A DNA stretch of 64,000 bases, from the NCBI GenBank assembly GCA_964019335.1, contig OZ025746.1, positions 124,001 through 188,000 of the forward strand, written 5' to 3'. The position numbers were made by a program, and so were the translations under genes. The notes beneath the pieces are model-generated. The model saw only the letters and a list, made by a program, of their open reading frames with translations, was not told where the DNA came from and searched no databases. This DNA is from Diplonema japonicum. Lineage: Eukaryota > Euglenozoa > Diplonemea > Diplonemida > Diplonemidae. Shown piece after piece: positions 42,497-53,300 of this stretch. Numbering within the stretch: the stretch's first letter is position 1; the number at the start of each line of letters is the position of its first letter.

Positions 42497-44149
42497 CTAT
42501 CGGGAGTAAAGCAGTTCGGAGTAAGCGTTCGGTGTGGCGTACAGTGAGGCCAGATCTCTCGCGTTATGAGGACGCCTTGGGGACACGGATTTAACAGTAG
42601 GAACGGGGACGGAGGGGATGGTGGTGTTGTTAGGGGGCGAGATTGGGTATGGGGACCGCTGTTGCATCTCCATGGCGGACATGGATTGGTTGAGCCGCTT
42701 GAGGGTGACGGAGGCTGCTTGAAGCCCGTCGTGCTGCACGGTCATGGTGCGCTCTTTGTCTGCAAGCTGCTTCAGCTTCTCGTTCACCTCGTCTCGCAGC
42801 CGCCTCAACTCTGCAGCGTCCACCCCTGCCCCTGCCCCTGCCCCTGCCCCTGCTCCTGCCCCTGCCTCCATCGTCGCCACTGTACTGGCTGAATGCATCG
42901 CCCCCCCCTCCACCATGGATGGCTTTGGCTGGCTCGGCAGTTGTTTGCTGAGCATCTCTTCCGGCATCCCAAGCCCCGTTTGCTCTTGCTGGTCGGCCAC
43001 TTGATGATTCGGAACGCCAGACAGCTGGCTAGTGTGGTCGGCCACTTGATTCGGTGTCCCAGATGCAGACTGCTGGCTCATTATCTGTTGGCTTGTCTGA
43101 CTACACATCTGATTGGGCTGGCTGTGGCCTGACAACGGTTGACTGAGAATCTGTTTTGACCCGCCAGAGGCAGATAGCTGGGTGAGGGCTTGGTGCGACA
43201 CCGCAGGTGCAGATTGTTGGCTAGGCTGGCTGTGGGCTTGGTTCAGCACCGAAGGTGCAGAGTGTTGGTAGGACTGGTTCGGCACCGATGGTGCGGATTG
43301 CTGCCCCGGAGTGTGGTGCACCACCGAAGGTGCAGAGTGCTGGTAGGACTGGTTCGGCGCCGATGGTGCGGATTGCTGCCCCGGGGTATGGTGCACCACC
43401 GAAGGTGCAGATTGTTGGCCGAACACCTGCGGGCTGCGGTTGGCCGAGGGCACTGTGTTCTCGAACACGGACGGCGCCTCATGACTCGGCGGGTTTTGAA
43501 CAGGGCTGAGAGGGACCGAATGGGGTGCGAGGGAGGGCTCTCTGTTGGGGGTGGCGGCGGGCGGGAGGAGCTCGCTTCCGGCAGGGGCAGGGGGTTGGCA
43601 AACATTGCTTTCAGAATACATGCTCTCTAGCTTCCTACCACCACCACCACCACCTCGCAACTCTCGTATTTGCTCAGTGAGCACAAGTACGGTCTCCTCC
43701 AGTGTGGCAACACGCTGCGCAAGACCGTTTGGTTGCATCACCCCTTCAAGGGACTGGACACGGCTAAGGATATCTTCATAACGTTTTGTCTCCTCCAAGG
43801 AGCGCAGGGCGTCTGCACGGCGGACGTCAGCGTTCCGTGGCGGGGAGAGGTTCATGAATGCGGCCATAGCCTGTGAGGGCTGTGTTGCCTGGGATACCTT
43901 CTGCATGTAAGCCTGCTGCTTGGCAACTGTTAATGAGAAGACAGGCCTTGCTTCTGCCAAGGCCGCCGCAAGGTTGTTGGTGCTATTCGCCACTCTCTTC
44001 CCATCCACCGCAACCACAACATCACCCTCTCTGACCCCTGCTTTCCAGGCCGCTCCTCCCACTGCTGCGCCTTCTATTCGGTTACCTTGGTAAACAAGCC
44101 CCACCAGCCCCTTGCTGTCTTTGGTCACGAGGGTTTCATGTGTTTGCAT
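42497..44149 (-). CDS. PDZ-domain protein with Gln/Ser-rich repeats
   Basis: A 550-residue protein. The N-terminal ~80 residues form a PDZ domain (GLVGLVYQG, AAWKAGVREGDVVVAVDGKRV), expected to bind protein C-termini. A helical region (about 110-170) follows. Next comes a low-complexity stretch with imperfect repeats of HHTPGQQSAPS and NQSYQHSAPSV (about 255-400), then an Ala-Gly hexarepeat and a coiled coil (about 440-500). The start at 44147-44149 is strongly supported: sense TTTTTTTTCAACCATTTTCAG ends at 44156, six bases before the ATG. In-frame Met codons further upstream encode only Phe/Lys low complexity. Partners are unknown; a scaffold role is inferred. Confidence 0.82.
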   Translation of the reverse strand: MQTHETLVTKDSKGLVGLVYQGNRIEGAAVGGAAWKAGVREGDVVVAVDGKRVANSTNNLAAALAEARPVFSLTVAKQQAYMQKVSQATQPSQAMAAFMNLSPPRNADVRRADALRSLEETKRYEDILSRVQSLEGVMQPNGLAQRVATLEETVLVLTEQIRELRGGGGGGRKLESMYSESNVCQPPAPAGSELLPPAATPNREPSLAPHSVPLSPVQNPPSHEAPSVFENTVPSANRSPQVFGQQSAPSVVHHTPGQQSAPSAPNQSYQHSAPSVVHHTPGQQSAPSVPNQSYQHSAPSVLNQAHSQPSQQSAPAVSHQALTQLSASGGSKQILSQPLSGHSQPNQMCSQTSQQIMSQQSASGTPNQVADHTSQLSGVPNHQVADQQEQTGLGMPEEMLSKQLPSQPKPSMVEGGAMHSASTVATMEAGAGAGAGAGAGAGVDAAELRRLRDEVNEKLKQLADKERTMTVQHDGLQAASVTLKRLNQSMSAMEMQQRSPYPISPPNNTTIPSVPVPTVKSVSPRRPHNARDLASLYATPNAYSELLYSR

Positions 44150-44155
44150 AGGGGG

Positions 44156-44177
44156 CTGAAAATGGTTGAAAAAAAAG
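44156..44177 (-). promoter_or_regulatory. Predicted trans-splice acceptor of the PDZ gene
   Basis: Sense-strand T run, then CAACCATTTTCAG, then CCCCCT and the ATG. This implies a native 5' untranslated leader of only six bases. Confidence 0.6.
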
Positions 44178-44588
44178 AAAAACATAAGGCTAAGAGGGAA
44201 AGAAGAAGAAGAAAAGAAAAACAGGTAAAGTGAAGAGAATGAATATAGAAAGAAAAGAAAAAAAAAAAGGAAAAGGGAGGGTGTGGTGGGGAAGAAAAAA
44301 AAAAAAGAACACTCAGCAGGGAGGGGGAAAAAAAAAATGCGATGGAGCAGGCGAGGTGAAGAAGAAGAAACAACAGTTTTTTTTTTTTTTTCGTTCACCT
44401 TTTTTTTTTTTTTTTTAAAGCTCCTTATGCGGCAGCCAGGCGGGAAAGAAAAACACACTAAAGGAAAGACCTCCCCCCGAGCACAAAAGAGGGAAACCTC
44501 TTTTTCTCTGTCTCCTTTTTTTTTTCTTCACTCTTCTTTCTTCCATTCAATCTTCATTTACCTGTTCTTTCCCCCCCCCCCCCCCCTT
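44178..44588. other. Intergenic low-complexity DNA
   Basis: Homopolymers and purine- or pyrimidine-rich tracts between the PDZ and NFU1 genes, including a C run of about 18 near 44571-44587. No gene is seen. Confidence 0.6.
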
Positions 44589-44728
44589 TCAAACTCCCGT
44601 GTTCATCAAATCATCATCATTCTGATCTTTCGGGACCAGCTTGTCCCCCTCAAGCTTGTACTTCTTCTTCATCTCAACCATCTCCGCAATATACTCCTCT
44701 GCAAAATCTTCGTCCACAGCCCGGACCT

Positions 44729-44778
<50 letters not shown>

Positions 44779-45521
44779 ACCTCAAGGACCTCTGGGATCC
44801 AGTGCATCATCATTTTTTCAATCCCGCCTTTCAATGTTGCTGAGGAGGAGGGGCAAGACTGACACGCTCCTTGCATGAGGAGGAGGACGACCCCATCTTC
44901 GAATCCAATGTATTTGATGTTCCCCCCATCTTGTTGAACCCCGGGCCGAATCCTCGTCTTCACAAGCTCCTTAATCGCCTGCACCACCTCAACATCGAAA
45001 TTTTCGTCGATTTCGGTATCTTCGTTTCCGAAGACTTCCTCGTCGGTTATGGGTTCCCCAGATATTTTCCAATCCTTGATGGCATCAGTTATAAGAGGGG
45101 AAAGCTCTTCCCAATCCCTTTCAGATTGTTTGGTCACTGTGAGCCAGTAGTCTGCAATGCATATGGACACAATGCCGTCTATTTGGAATATGGTTTCCGC
45201 TAAGGGGCTTTTCTCCGCATTCAGTTTTGAAATATCCATCACCACCCCGTGGTCCAGCAGCATAATGTCGTCCTCGTCGGTCTCAGGTGAGAATTTCAAA
45301 CAGTCCGGGTTTGGGGTGTGGTCCACTAAAACTTCTATGCGGTCTCTCATTTCCTTCTCCGCTGCGGTTGTGTATCGAGCCCTCTGCAGGGTTGTTGTTG
45401 TTGTTGTTGTTGTTGCAAAGGTACGGACCCATTGGGGGTTTTCGACAGTGTTCGTTTCCCTCCTCAACAGCCTCACGCCCCTTTGCACCATCCCTCTTGT
45501 TGCTAACCGCCGGAGAAGCAT
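44589..45521 (-). CDS. NFU1: NFU1-type mitochondrial iron-sulfur cluster scaffold (one intron)
   Basis: A 292-residue protein after removing a 54-nt intron (exons 45521-44781 and 44726-44589). The N-terminus is Arg/Thr-rich and lacks acids for about 55 residues (MLLRRLATRGMVQRGVRLL), a typical mitochondrial presequence. It contains the NFU N-terminal domain (TPNPDCLKFSPE...) and the C-terminal NifU-like domain with the cluster-binding CxxC as ACQSCPSS after GVQQDGGNIKY. It should deliver [4Fe-4S] clusters to mitochondrial targets such as lipoyl synthase and respiratory complexes. The acidic/basic tail (about 30 residues after the domain) is longer than usual. A poly-Thr run from a TTG microsatellite lies just after the presequence. 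Confidence 0.93.
44727..44780 (-). other. 54-nt poly(A) intron in NFU1
   Basis: The sense strand is GTATTT, then 44 A, then CCAG. It lies between GAG and GTC codons in phase 0. Because it is a multiple of three with no stop, retention would insert 18 residues, mostly Lys, into the NFU1 C-terminus, where homologues have none. Confidence 0.82.
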
Positions 45522-45931
45522 TTTTTTTTTTTTTTTTTTTTTTCCTGAACGATTTTTTTTTTTTGAAAAAAAAAAAAAAAAAAAAAAAAAAAACCAATGA
45601 ATCGATGTTAATTTTGTGCGAGAAGAAAAAAAGAATTTCAGATTTAAAAAAAAAAAAAAAATACAGGGGAGGGTTTTTTTTTTTCTTTTTTTTCTCAGAG
45701 GTTTTTTTTTTTTTTCTTTTTTTTTTCTTCTTCTTTTTTTTAAGACTCTTAGAACTCAGCCAATAAAAAAAATATTCTTTTTTTTAAAAAAGAAAAAGCA
45801 TCTTTTAGAGTCCTAATAAAAAAAAAAAGAAACAAAGAAAAATAGACTGTCAGGTTTCTCCTTTTCATTTCTTTTTTCATCCTTCCCCCCCTCCCCCCCC
45901 CTTTTTTTTCTGAAAAAAGAAACCCATTGGG

Positions 45932-45963
<32 letters not shown>

Positions 45964-46180
45964 GTGATGGGATAAATAGAAATAAAAAATCACACTAAAA
46001 AAAAAAAAGAGATCAACCTACCTTTTTTGTTTACCCCCCCACTGCACAGGTGAAGACATGTACGGAAAAAGGGGAAAAGCTGGCTCTACACACTCTGTAC
46101 AAAACGACAAAAAAAAGAAACCCCAATTTTTTTTTTTTTTCCTTCTTTTTTTTTTTTTCTCCCTCCCCGCCTTCCCCCAT
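45522..46180. other. Intergenic DNA with predicted NFU1 splice acceptor
   Basis: Low complexity. On the sense strand a 30-base T run, an A run and ATCGTTCAG (ending 45545) precede a 22-base A run and the NFU1 ATG. The rest is A/T homopolymer and a C-rich patch near 45885-45900. No gene is seen. Confidence 0.55.
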
Positions 46181-46836
46181 CTACAGAATAAACCGGACGT
46201 GGTGCTTAAAAGCGGTCACGTTACCAGTGAACTTATCCCTGTTTTTGTGCTCGAGGTTCGCCTCCACCCCTTCAAGGAGCTTTTCAAAGGCCTCATTGAG
46301 GCGACCCTGTTTTTTTTTTTTTTTTTTCTTTCCTCCACACACCTGTCTCTCAGCGTCCGTTATCCTCCCAAGCAAAGTTTGCCTATATTGCTGCAATTGC
46401 GAATCTGTAACCAATATAAGAGGCAGCATCGGCCTGCTAATCGACCACTGGTTGGCCTGCTCATCAAACAAAATAATATGGAACATTTGTGTAAGGACTC
46501 TGTTCAAAAGACCGGGGTCAGACGCAAGGTGCAGCTGCAGCTGCTGGACGCTCTGACATGCCTTCGTCTGCGTGCTCCCCACCGCCGCCTTTTGCGTTTG
46601 CTGGTAATAAAACGAGCAAAGATGCCCCATTGCAGTTGCGGCAGACAGAGAAACCGGCTTTGCCAGCTCTATACTCATGATTCCCTTCTCCAAACACAGT
46701 AGAACCTGGAGGAACTGCGCAGACGGCAACCGCAACAACGACGGTGTGTGGCTGTTGAAGAGAATCTCCAAAAGGTAGTAGTACGACTTGCCCAGCTTAG
46801 GGTACGCGATGATGTCGTCTATAGAAATCGTCAGCA

Positions 46837-46867
<31 letters not shown>

Positions 46868-49575
46868 GTTTCTCCCATCCATACCAATTTTATAACGACC
46901 TCCAACGCGTCATCTAAAGCCGAATCACCGTACAGCGAAAACACACCGAAGTTACAGTACGATCCGTGGAGTGCTCTGCCCAGGATGTTCATGCAAATAT
47001 TCACCCCTTTGAACCCTTCGTCAAAACTCATGTTCGCTGCCTGAACAATGTTCCAACCGACCGATTGAGGTGACAATTCTTGCAGCTTGGGCATTCCGTA
47101 TGTTCTCAGTAAAGCAGATGCCTCGCGGAAGAGCAGAATACCGTTTGGAGAAGAAGCGTCAAAAGTAATTCTCTGTGCTTGGTTGTAGACAAGGTCAGAG
47201 TACAAACGAAGAAGCGGGATGAGGACATCGGTACAAGCCTTACCCCCTTGAGAGTACACCTGACAGATTTTGGGCAGCAAAGGAGGCTGCGAAACCTGGT
47301 ACGAGCTGATAAATGGGAAAACCCAGTCGAACAGCAAACCATACGTTCTTTTGTTGGCACAGGCAGATAGAACACCTCGGACATCGCGAAGCCATCCTAT
47401 AACAGCGGCTTTAACATCCGGTTGTAAATATTGTTGAGGCTGTAGTTGTTGAAGCTGGTTCGCTCTGTCCAGAAGCGGTTTCATGAAGGATTCGAATGGT
47501 CCGTCTGAAGAGGTCAACCTGAACAGAAGGTTCGCAAGAATCTTGTAGAATTTTGTGCGCTGTTTCAAATTCTGCGGTTCGTTCACAAAGGCGAAGGAAG
47601 GATGCGTGTGCTGTTGCAACAGAAGCTTCACAGTGTCGAGCTTCATAACACTGCGCCCAGAGGAGTACCCAACGCTGAGCTCCAAGAACAAGCTCAACGA
47701 CTCGTTGATCAACCTCTGACATTTAACCCACCCCTTCAAAATGCTCAGAATAATGTCAACGATCACCCGCAACACCCCGATGCTGTCCTCCAAACCCGTC
47801 AGCTCCTTCAACTTCGGGTACACCTTTGAACAAGGAATACTGGTGTCTCCAATATAAACCTTTCTAAAACCGTTTACAAAGTACAATATTGCGGACTGTA
47901 GGCGTTGTAGAGTGCTCATTTCTGTCTGTCCGGGGATGCTCAATCGGGAGATGACAACTTTTGACAATTCCAAGACCAATGCGGTGAGCTGCCCGTCGAG
48001 ACCTTCTGCTTCGGGGTCTGACGACCCGACGGCGCTGTGGTGTGAAACGATAGACCCCATCATGTAGACCATCCACGACAACCGGCAATCTAATATCTGC
48101 AGGTTTAAAAATTCCTGTTGTTGTTGTTCCGGAGACACTGTACCCGACTGGACCTTGACAATCAGATCCTTCATGGTGTTGTAGTCCGGCATGGCCATGG
48201 ACATCAGGTAAGGACCCACTTTTTCGTACAGAGATCGTGCGATGACCGGGAGGGACTCCAACTGTACCAGCAGCATATCGTTGTCCTCCAGCGAGTTTTC
48301 AACTTCATTGGGTGTTTCAACAGTCGCTCTGGCAAGGTTCAACCTTGACTGGATGTACGAGAAAACAACGTCCGGCGCGTACTGTTCGAGAAGAGGAGGT
48401 TTGCCGGTTTTGAGATACGGCAGTGCTGCCAGGAGCCTCGCCCACAGGGACAGCAGGAAGTATGAAGAGCTGGATGTGTTTTGCCAGTTCACGAAACTGT
48501 CAATCGTGAACGTTGCGGTTAGCTGGATCCACTCGTCATAGTAGGGAACATTGACGAGCTCCGCCAGCTGGTAGTTTGGTTTTATTCTGGAGAGCAGCCT
48601 GCAGAACTCGTGGTAGTTTGGTTCGTTGTTCAAACCGGTCTTCCCTCGCAGAATTGACAGGATTCCCGAAAGAATGCCTCCCAACCATTGCGACCGTTCT
48701 TGGTCGTCTGCAAAGAGCGATCGGCGAACCGACGCGAACTGAACAACGCATTTCAAAATATTTGTGGAGTGCGGCGGCGGCAGCACTTCGTACAGCTTCC
48801 AGAACATCTGCATGGTCTTAGCGTCTAGGAGAAGCGCTTTCCACGTGGACGGGATTTGAACCGTTCCCACATCTTCACAAGATTCGTCGGCAAAAATCCC
48901 GACAAAATCGAATGTTAAGCATGATAGAGTTAACAAAACCCCCATTTCAACTTCTCTGGGTGATTTCCCTGCGTTCGCAGCAGACTCTAGCGAAGCCAGA
49001 GCGACCTTGAAGATTTCTAACAGACATTTGTCTCTGAACGATACAATGGTTTTTCTGTGTTGCGAGAGAGTTAGTTTGCTGCAGGTCGTGTTGACTTCGA
49101 CAACAAGCTGGTTCAGCAGCATCAGCCCCATGGCAGGGTGGTCCGGAGATGTTTTGGAGCAGATGAAAAAACTGTGGATTTCCTGAGGGAGCTCTTGAAA
49201 CGACTCGTTGTCCAACCAGCCCAGACGGGTCACCCTGCACAGGATCGACATCACCGACGTCAGTACAAATTTTTCAAGGGTGTGCCCTCGTTGCCCTATG
49301 AAGGAAACCAGCCATGTCCGCAGCTCGTTGTGGCTCTGGCCCTGTGCCGCAAATGCGTTCCAGTTCTCCGTCACAATCTCCAGCATCGTCTTCGAGCAGA
49401 CAAAATGTGAATATTGACTTTGGCTTCTCTCCAACACGTACCGCAACGCCGGCAAGTTCTCCAGCGTCTTCAAGTCCTTCAACACCGACTCCGCCCTCGA
49501 CCTCTCAGGCCCCGTGCTGTTCCCCAGCGCCTGCTCTGCGAGCTGGTCGATCTGTCTAACCTGTTCATCATTCAT
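46181..49575 (-). CDS. XPO7: Exportin-7 (RanBP16)-like nuclear transport receptor (three exons)
   Basis: An 1103-residue HEAT-repeat karyopherin from exons 49575-46885, 46837-46343 and 46306-46181. It starts with an importin-beta-type N-terminus (LAEQALGNSTGPERSRAESVLKDL; then the CRIME-like RYVLERSQSQYSHFVCSKTMLE). The domain LRTWLVSFIGQRG follows, then the long family-specific C-terminus (AYPKLGKSYYYLLEILF; GVEANLEHKNRDKFTGNVTAF). Length agrees with human XPO7 (1087). It should carry cargo between nucleus and cytoplasm with Ran-GTP. Both introns are essential: without splicing the frame ends in poly-Lys before the last 200 residues. Confidence 0.92.
46307..46342 (-). other. 36-nt intron 2 of the exportin gene
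   Basis: The sense strand is GTGTGTGGAGGAAAG, about 18 A, then CAG. It is in phase 0 between CAG and GGT, a multiple of three and stop-free. Retention would add 12 residues including seven Lys that break homology. Confidence 0.78.
46838..46884 (-). other. 47-nt intron 1 of the exportin gene
   Basis: The sense strand is GTATGGATGGGAGAAAC, about 28 A, then G. It is in phase 0. Splicing joins VVIKL to MLTISIDDIIAYPKL, which aligns with the family; without it the reading frame is lost. Confidence 0.85.
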
Positions 49576-49797
49576 TTTTTTTTTCTTCCTTTTTTACTTC
49601 TTTTTCTTTTCTTTTGAGGCGCGGTTCCTCTCCACACCCCCCCCTCCCCTCTCTCCCCCCCCCTCCCGGCCCGCCTCCCTCCTTTTTTGTTTTGATAGTT
49701 GATGTGGGGGGGGGGGGGGGGAATCCAAAAAAAATAAAAAAAAGAAAACATGAGAGATTGTGTTTTTTTTTTTTTTTTTTTTCAAGGGTGGGACAAG

Positions 49798-52698
49798 TTA
49801 GAAAACCTGTGTAACCACCTTGCTCCACCCGTCCTTTCTATGGATGCCTACTAGTCTGCCTGCGTGCTTGTATATGTTCTCGCGAAGTGTGACACAAAGC
49901 ACCATAGCCCGAGTGGCGCGGGTAAGGAGGAGCGAAAGCTGATCAGAGTAGTTGCAGTCAAGCGCGGCATCGGCTTCGTCGAAGAGAATAAAAGGTGTGG
50001 GGAAGACATTGCACAGGGAGAGGGAGAAGAGGATGGACAAAAAAGCGCGTTGCCCCCCGGAGAAGGTAGTCAAAGGTCTCCAAGGAGAACCCTCCGCACG
50101 TGCAAGAAGGTGTACCCCGTGAGGAAGCAGGGAAAGAGAAAGACACAGCTCCGACCCACACAAAGATTCCAGCTCATTGTTTAAGGCTTGAACCGTCTTT
50201 GTCAACTTCGATGACCGATCGTTCACCAAAACGTTTCTTTGCTTCTCCAACATGTCGATTTCGGTATCTGTGGCGGTGATTTCTTCCTCCAGGTTTTCCA
50301 GTGATCTCAGAACGTCGACAGCGGCTTCCATTTTCCCTTCGAGCTGTCCTAATAGCTTCTTTAGAACTACCTTTTTCACGGTGATATCTTGTTTGATGTT
50401 TGCAAGCCGCAGCTCGAGGCTGGTTTCGTTTTTGGTGGAGATTTTCACCTTGGGGTTTTTCGGGCGGTTTTTTTTGAGGTGTTGAAGCTCAGATTCGAAT
50501 CTTTTGCCGGTTTCCATATGCGTTTCTAGAAGAGCCAAATGACGTGACATTTCAGCCATGGCGTGCGCGTGGCATTTCGCCAGCTCATCCGCACGGTCGC
50601 TGTATTCGTTTGCTGTTTTTTGGTGTTGTTTCACATTTGCTCTTCGTTCTCTGCACATGGAACGGGTGTTTGAGAGGTTGCTCTGAAGGGTTCCAAGGGT
50701 GCAGCGAGAATTTTGAATGAGGTTTTCTGTTTCTCTACGCAGAGCACTTTGGTAGGCGACGCCCGTCTCGAGCTCCGTGATTTTTTGAATCGTGTGCATT
50801 GTCTCGACAGCCTCTTCCATGTCGCGAGTGAGCTCCACACCGGTTCTTGTAAGGTTCTCAATCGCCTCGGCAGTTCTTGAGATCGAACTGTGTATACTGT
50901 CTCGTTTTGTTTTCAAACGATCGATCTCTGCGGAGGTTCCGCTGCACGATGCCACGGCGTTGGTCCATGCGAGTTCCGATTCAGCGAGGCTTGTCAAATC
51001 CGTTTTCTTGATGTTCTTGTTGTTGGTTCCCACCTGTTTTTTTCTTGTTGGAGATGGGACGGCGAAGTACTCGCCTTCTGTGGCGACGATTATTGTCCCT
51101 CCTTGCACCGCGACAGGCTTTTGGTAATAACGAAAAAGGTCGATCGCTTCTGTAAGGTCGGTGTCATCACCATGCAGGATGTAGCATGGGTGTTCGACAG
51201 AACCTTTTAAAAGCTTTCTTTTCGTGGGTTTTTTCACGAGATCCACATGGGCGAAGGTACGTACGGACACTCGCACGCACATTTTTGCCCTGGAGCATTC
51301 GCTGTAGATCGGGTGTTGGAACTTTAAACTACCCACCGAAACAGTTATCACCTCGTCGCATAGAACAGCTTGTATTGCATCAACGTGGCTTTCATTGTTG
51401 ATTGTTACAGGGGGCTTTGCCCACGAACAACCGCGTAGCTTCTCGGCTAATATTTCACGGGTTTGCTCGGTTTGAACAACGGGTGTTTGAATAGCAGGGG
51501 TTTCTGTTTGCGTCAATGTGATAACACGGTGCTCTGCATCGTCGCGGGTTTTCTCCTTGCGAAGCAGATCTTTTTGCAACGCGGGGAGTGCGATGTCAAC
51601 CGTTTCAACTTCCAAGCGAAGTTTCCGAAGTTTCTTGTGATGCGCTGCGAGAAGAATTTGTTTGTCCGTGGGTTCCGCTCGAACTGTGGTGGTGTTGAGA
51701 TTCTTCTCCAACATCTTTTTTTGTGCGATTTTTCTGTCAATATCGTAGCTTGCGGTGTTGAGCAGGTCCGTCCACGCTTCCAACTGTTGCGTTTCCTTTT
51801 TCTCGAGGGCTTGGCTCGACCGGATTTTTTTTTCGAGGTATTTTTGTTTCTGAAGATCCTTCGCCGCGGCTTGTCGTGCCGATGCCGCCGATCGTCGTTG
51901 GCATGTTAAATTTCGTTCCATGTTCTCCATCGCCGATTGCATTTCAACAATCTGCTCCTCCACACTTTCACCCTCCGACACGGCCCGACGCATTTCCTCT
52001 GTTTTCCGGATAATCTGCAATTCAAAATACGCTGCGAGGCAACCTTCGTGAAGCTCTTCAAGAACGTTATGTTCTGTAGTACAAGTTTGCAAGGCTGCGA
52101 ACGACTCGAATGTTGCCCGTGATTCTGTTTTTCGAGCTTCTAAAACCGAGAGTTTCGAGGTTAAATCGCACGACAATGATTTTTTCGCAGCGATTTTTTC
52201 GTTGAGCTCGGAAAGCCTTCTGAGCACGACGTCCGTACCGCACAATTCGTCCAAAAGATGCAAGTTGCTCTCCGGCGGTGAGTTGACCAGTTTTGTAGTG
52301 TTTTGCTGCGTTAAAAGAAACCGCATTGGGCAGGTCAATGACAGCCCCAATCGGGATTCCAAAGCCGCGTGGAATTTTACCTTCGATGGGATGACAGCAC
52401 TGTCGATGGTGTACTTGCATTTTTTCGTGTTTCTCGTTACGGATCTGGCTATCTTGAGGCCGTTAAGGGTCACCTCCACGTGTGCTTTGGTTTCACCTGT
52501 TGAAATTACCCCGTGGATGTCCTTCCCCTCCAACCGTAGTGTTGCTCTCTCCATCCCTAATGCGAAACATACCGCATCTGCAAGGTTGGACTTTCCACAT
52601 CCATTGTGCCCCACGATGCATGTCACAGAGGTACCTAGTCCTATCACCGTCTTACCTTTGAAGGTTTTGAAGTTTTCTAACGATATTGAAGTTAGCAT
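49798..52698 (-). CDS. Short SMC-family ATPase
   Basis: A 966-residue protein with SMC architecture. Walker A is GHNGCGKSN near residue 30, followed by the head lobe (FALGMERATLRLEGKD, FLLTQQNTTKLVNSPP). A long coiled coil runs to about 420, then a hinge-like globular part (about 425-560; GTIIVATEGEYFAV) and the return coil. The C-terminal head has signature FSGGQRAFLSI and Walker B FILFDEADAALD. It is a few hundred residues shorter than SMC1-4. The subfamily is unclear. The start at 52696-52698 is preferred: a predicted acceptor lies between it and the upstream in-frame Met at 52788, whose extension is pure Lys/Gln. It is expected to act on chromosome structure or DNA repair. Confidence 0.88.
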   Translation of the reverse strand: MLTSISLENFKTFKGKTVIGLGTSVTCIVGHNGCGKSNLADAVCFALGMERATLRLEGKDIHGVISTGETKAHVEVTLNGLKIARSVTRNTKKCKYTIDSAVIPSKVKFHAALESRLGLSLTCPMRFLLTQQNTTKLVNSPPESNLHLLDELCGTDVVLRRLSELNEKIAAKKSLSCDLTSKLSVLEARKTESRATFESFAALQTCTTEHNVLEELHEGCLAAYFELQIIRKTEEMRRAVSEGESVEEQIVEMQSAMENMERNLTCQRRSAASARQAAAKDLQKQKYLEKKIRSSQALEKKETQQLEAWTDLLNTASYDIDRKIAQKKMLEKNLNTTTVRAEPTDKQILLAAHHKKLRKLRLEVETVDIALPALQKDLLRKEKTRDDAEHRVITLTQTETPAIQTPVVQTEQTREILAEKLRGCSWAKPPVTINNESHVDAIQAVLCDEVITVSVGSLKFQHPIYSECSRAKMCVRVSVRTFAHVDLVKKPTKRKLLKGSVEHPCYILHGDDTDLTEAIDLFRYYQKPVAVQGGTIIVATEGEYFAVPSPTRKKQVGTNNKNIKKTDLTSLAESELAWTNAVASCSGTSAEIDRLKTKRDSIHSSISRTAEAIENLTRTGVELTRDMEEAVETMHTIQKITELETGVAYQSALRRETENLIQNSRCTLGTLQSNLSNTRSMCRERRANVKQHQKTANEYSDRADELAKCHAHAMAEMSRHLALLETHMETGKRFESELQHLKKNRPKNPKVKISTKNETSLELRLANIKQDITVKKVVLKKLLGQLEGKMEAAVDVLRSLENLEEEITATDTEIDMLEKQRNVLVNDRSSKLTKTVQALNNELESLCGSELCLSLSLLPHGVHLLARAEGSPWRPLTTFSGGQRAFLSILFSLSLCNVFPTPFILFDEADAALDCNYSDQLSLLLTRATRAMVLCVTLRENIYKHAGRLVGIHRKDGWSKVVTQVF

Positions 52699-52739
52699 GG
52701 GAAGGGGGATGGTGTTTTTCTTTTTTCTTTTTTTTTTTA

Positions 52740-53113
52740 CTTTTTTGTGTTTTTTTTGTTGTTGTTGTTGGGATTTTTTAAATCGCACAAATTTGATGTA
52801 ATAATCAAAAAAAAAAGAAAAAAAAGAAACGGGGGGGTTTTTTTTTCTTTTTTTTTTTCATTCTTCGTTTGAGAAAAATGAAAATATTGCATTAAAACAA
52901 AGGGGGGTAAAGGTTTTTTTTTGGGGGGGGGAGATAGCGTCTCAGAAAGAGGAGAGAAAGGCGGTGTTTACTGCATTGGGAAAAAGCAAAAAAAAAAAAA
53001 GAAAGAAAATAGGATAGAAAACTGGAACAAAAAAAAAAAACTCCCGGTTTTTTTTTTCTTTTTCTGTGGCGGGGTGGGGGGGGGAGGGTTAGAAAAACAA
53101 AGGTGCTTTCGAC

Positions 53114-53148
<35 letters not shown>

Positions 53149-53300
53149 ATAAATAATACACATCGGGAAGAAGAAAAAAAAAAAGAACGAATGAGTAAAG
53201 ATATAAATAAACACAATCCCATCCCCTCCCCCCCCCCCTTTTTTTAAAACCCGAAAACACACTATAAAAGAAAGTGGCCATTCCCCCCTCCCCCTTTTTT
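52740..53300. other. Intergenic low-complexity DNA
   Basis: Runs of A, T, C and G with no gene-like stretch. It lies between the SMC and ubiquitin protease genes. Confidence 0.6.

Noticed and set aside
44731-44774. Poly-Lys insertion in NFU1
   Set aside because: It is bounded by GTATTT and CCAG at a point where homologues are continuous, so it is an intron.
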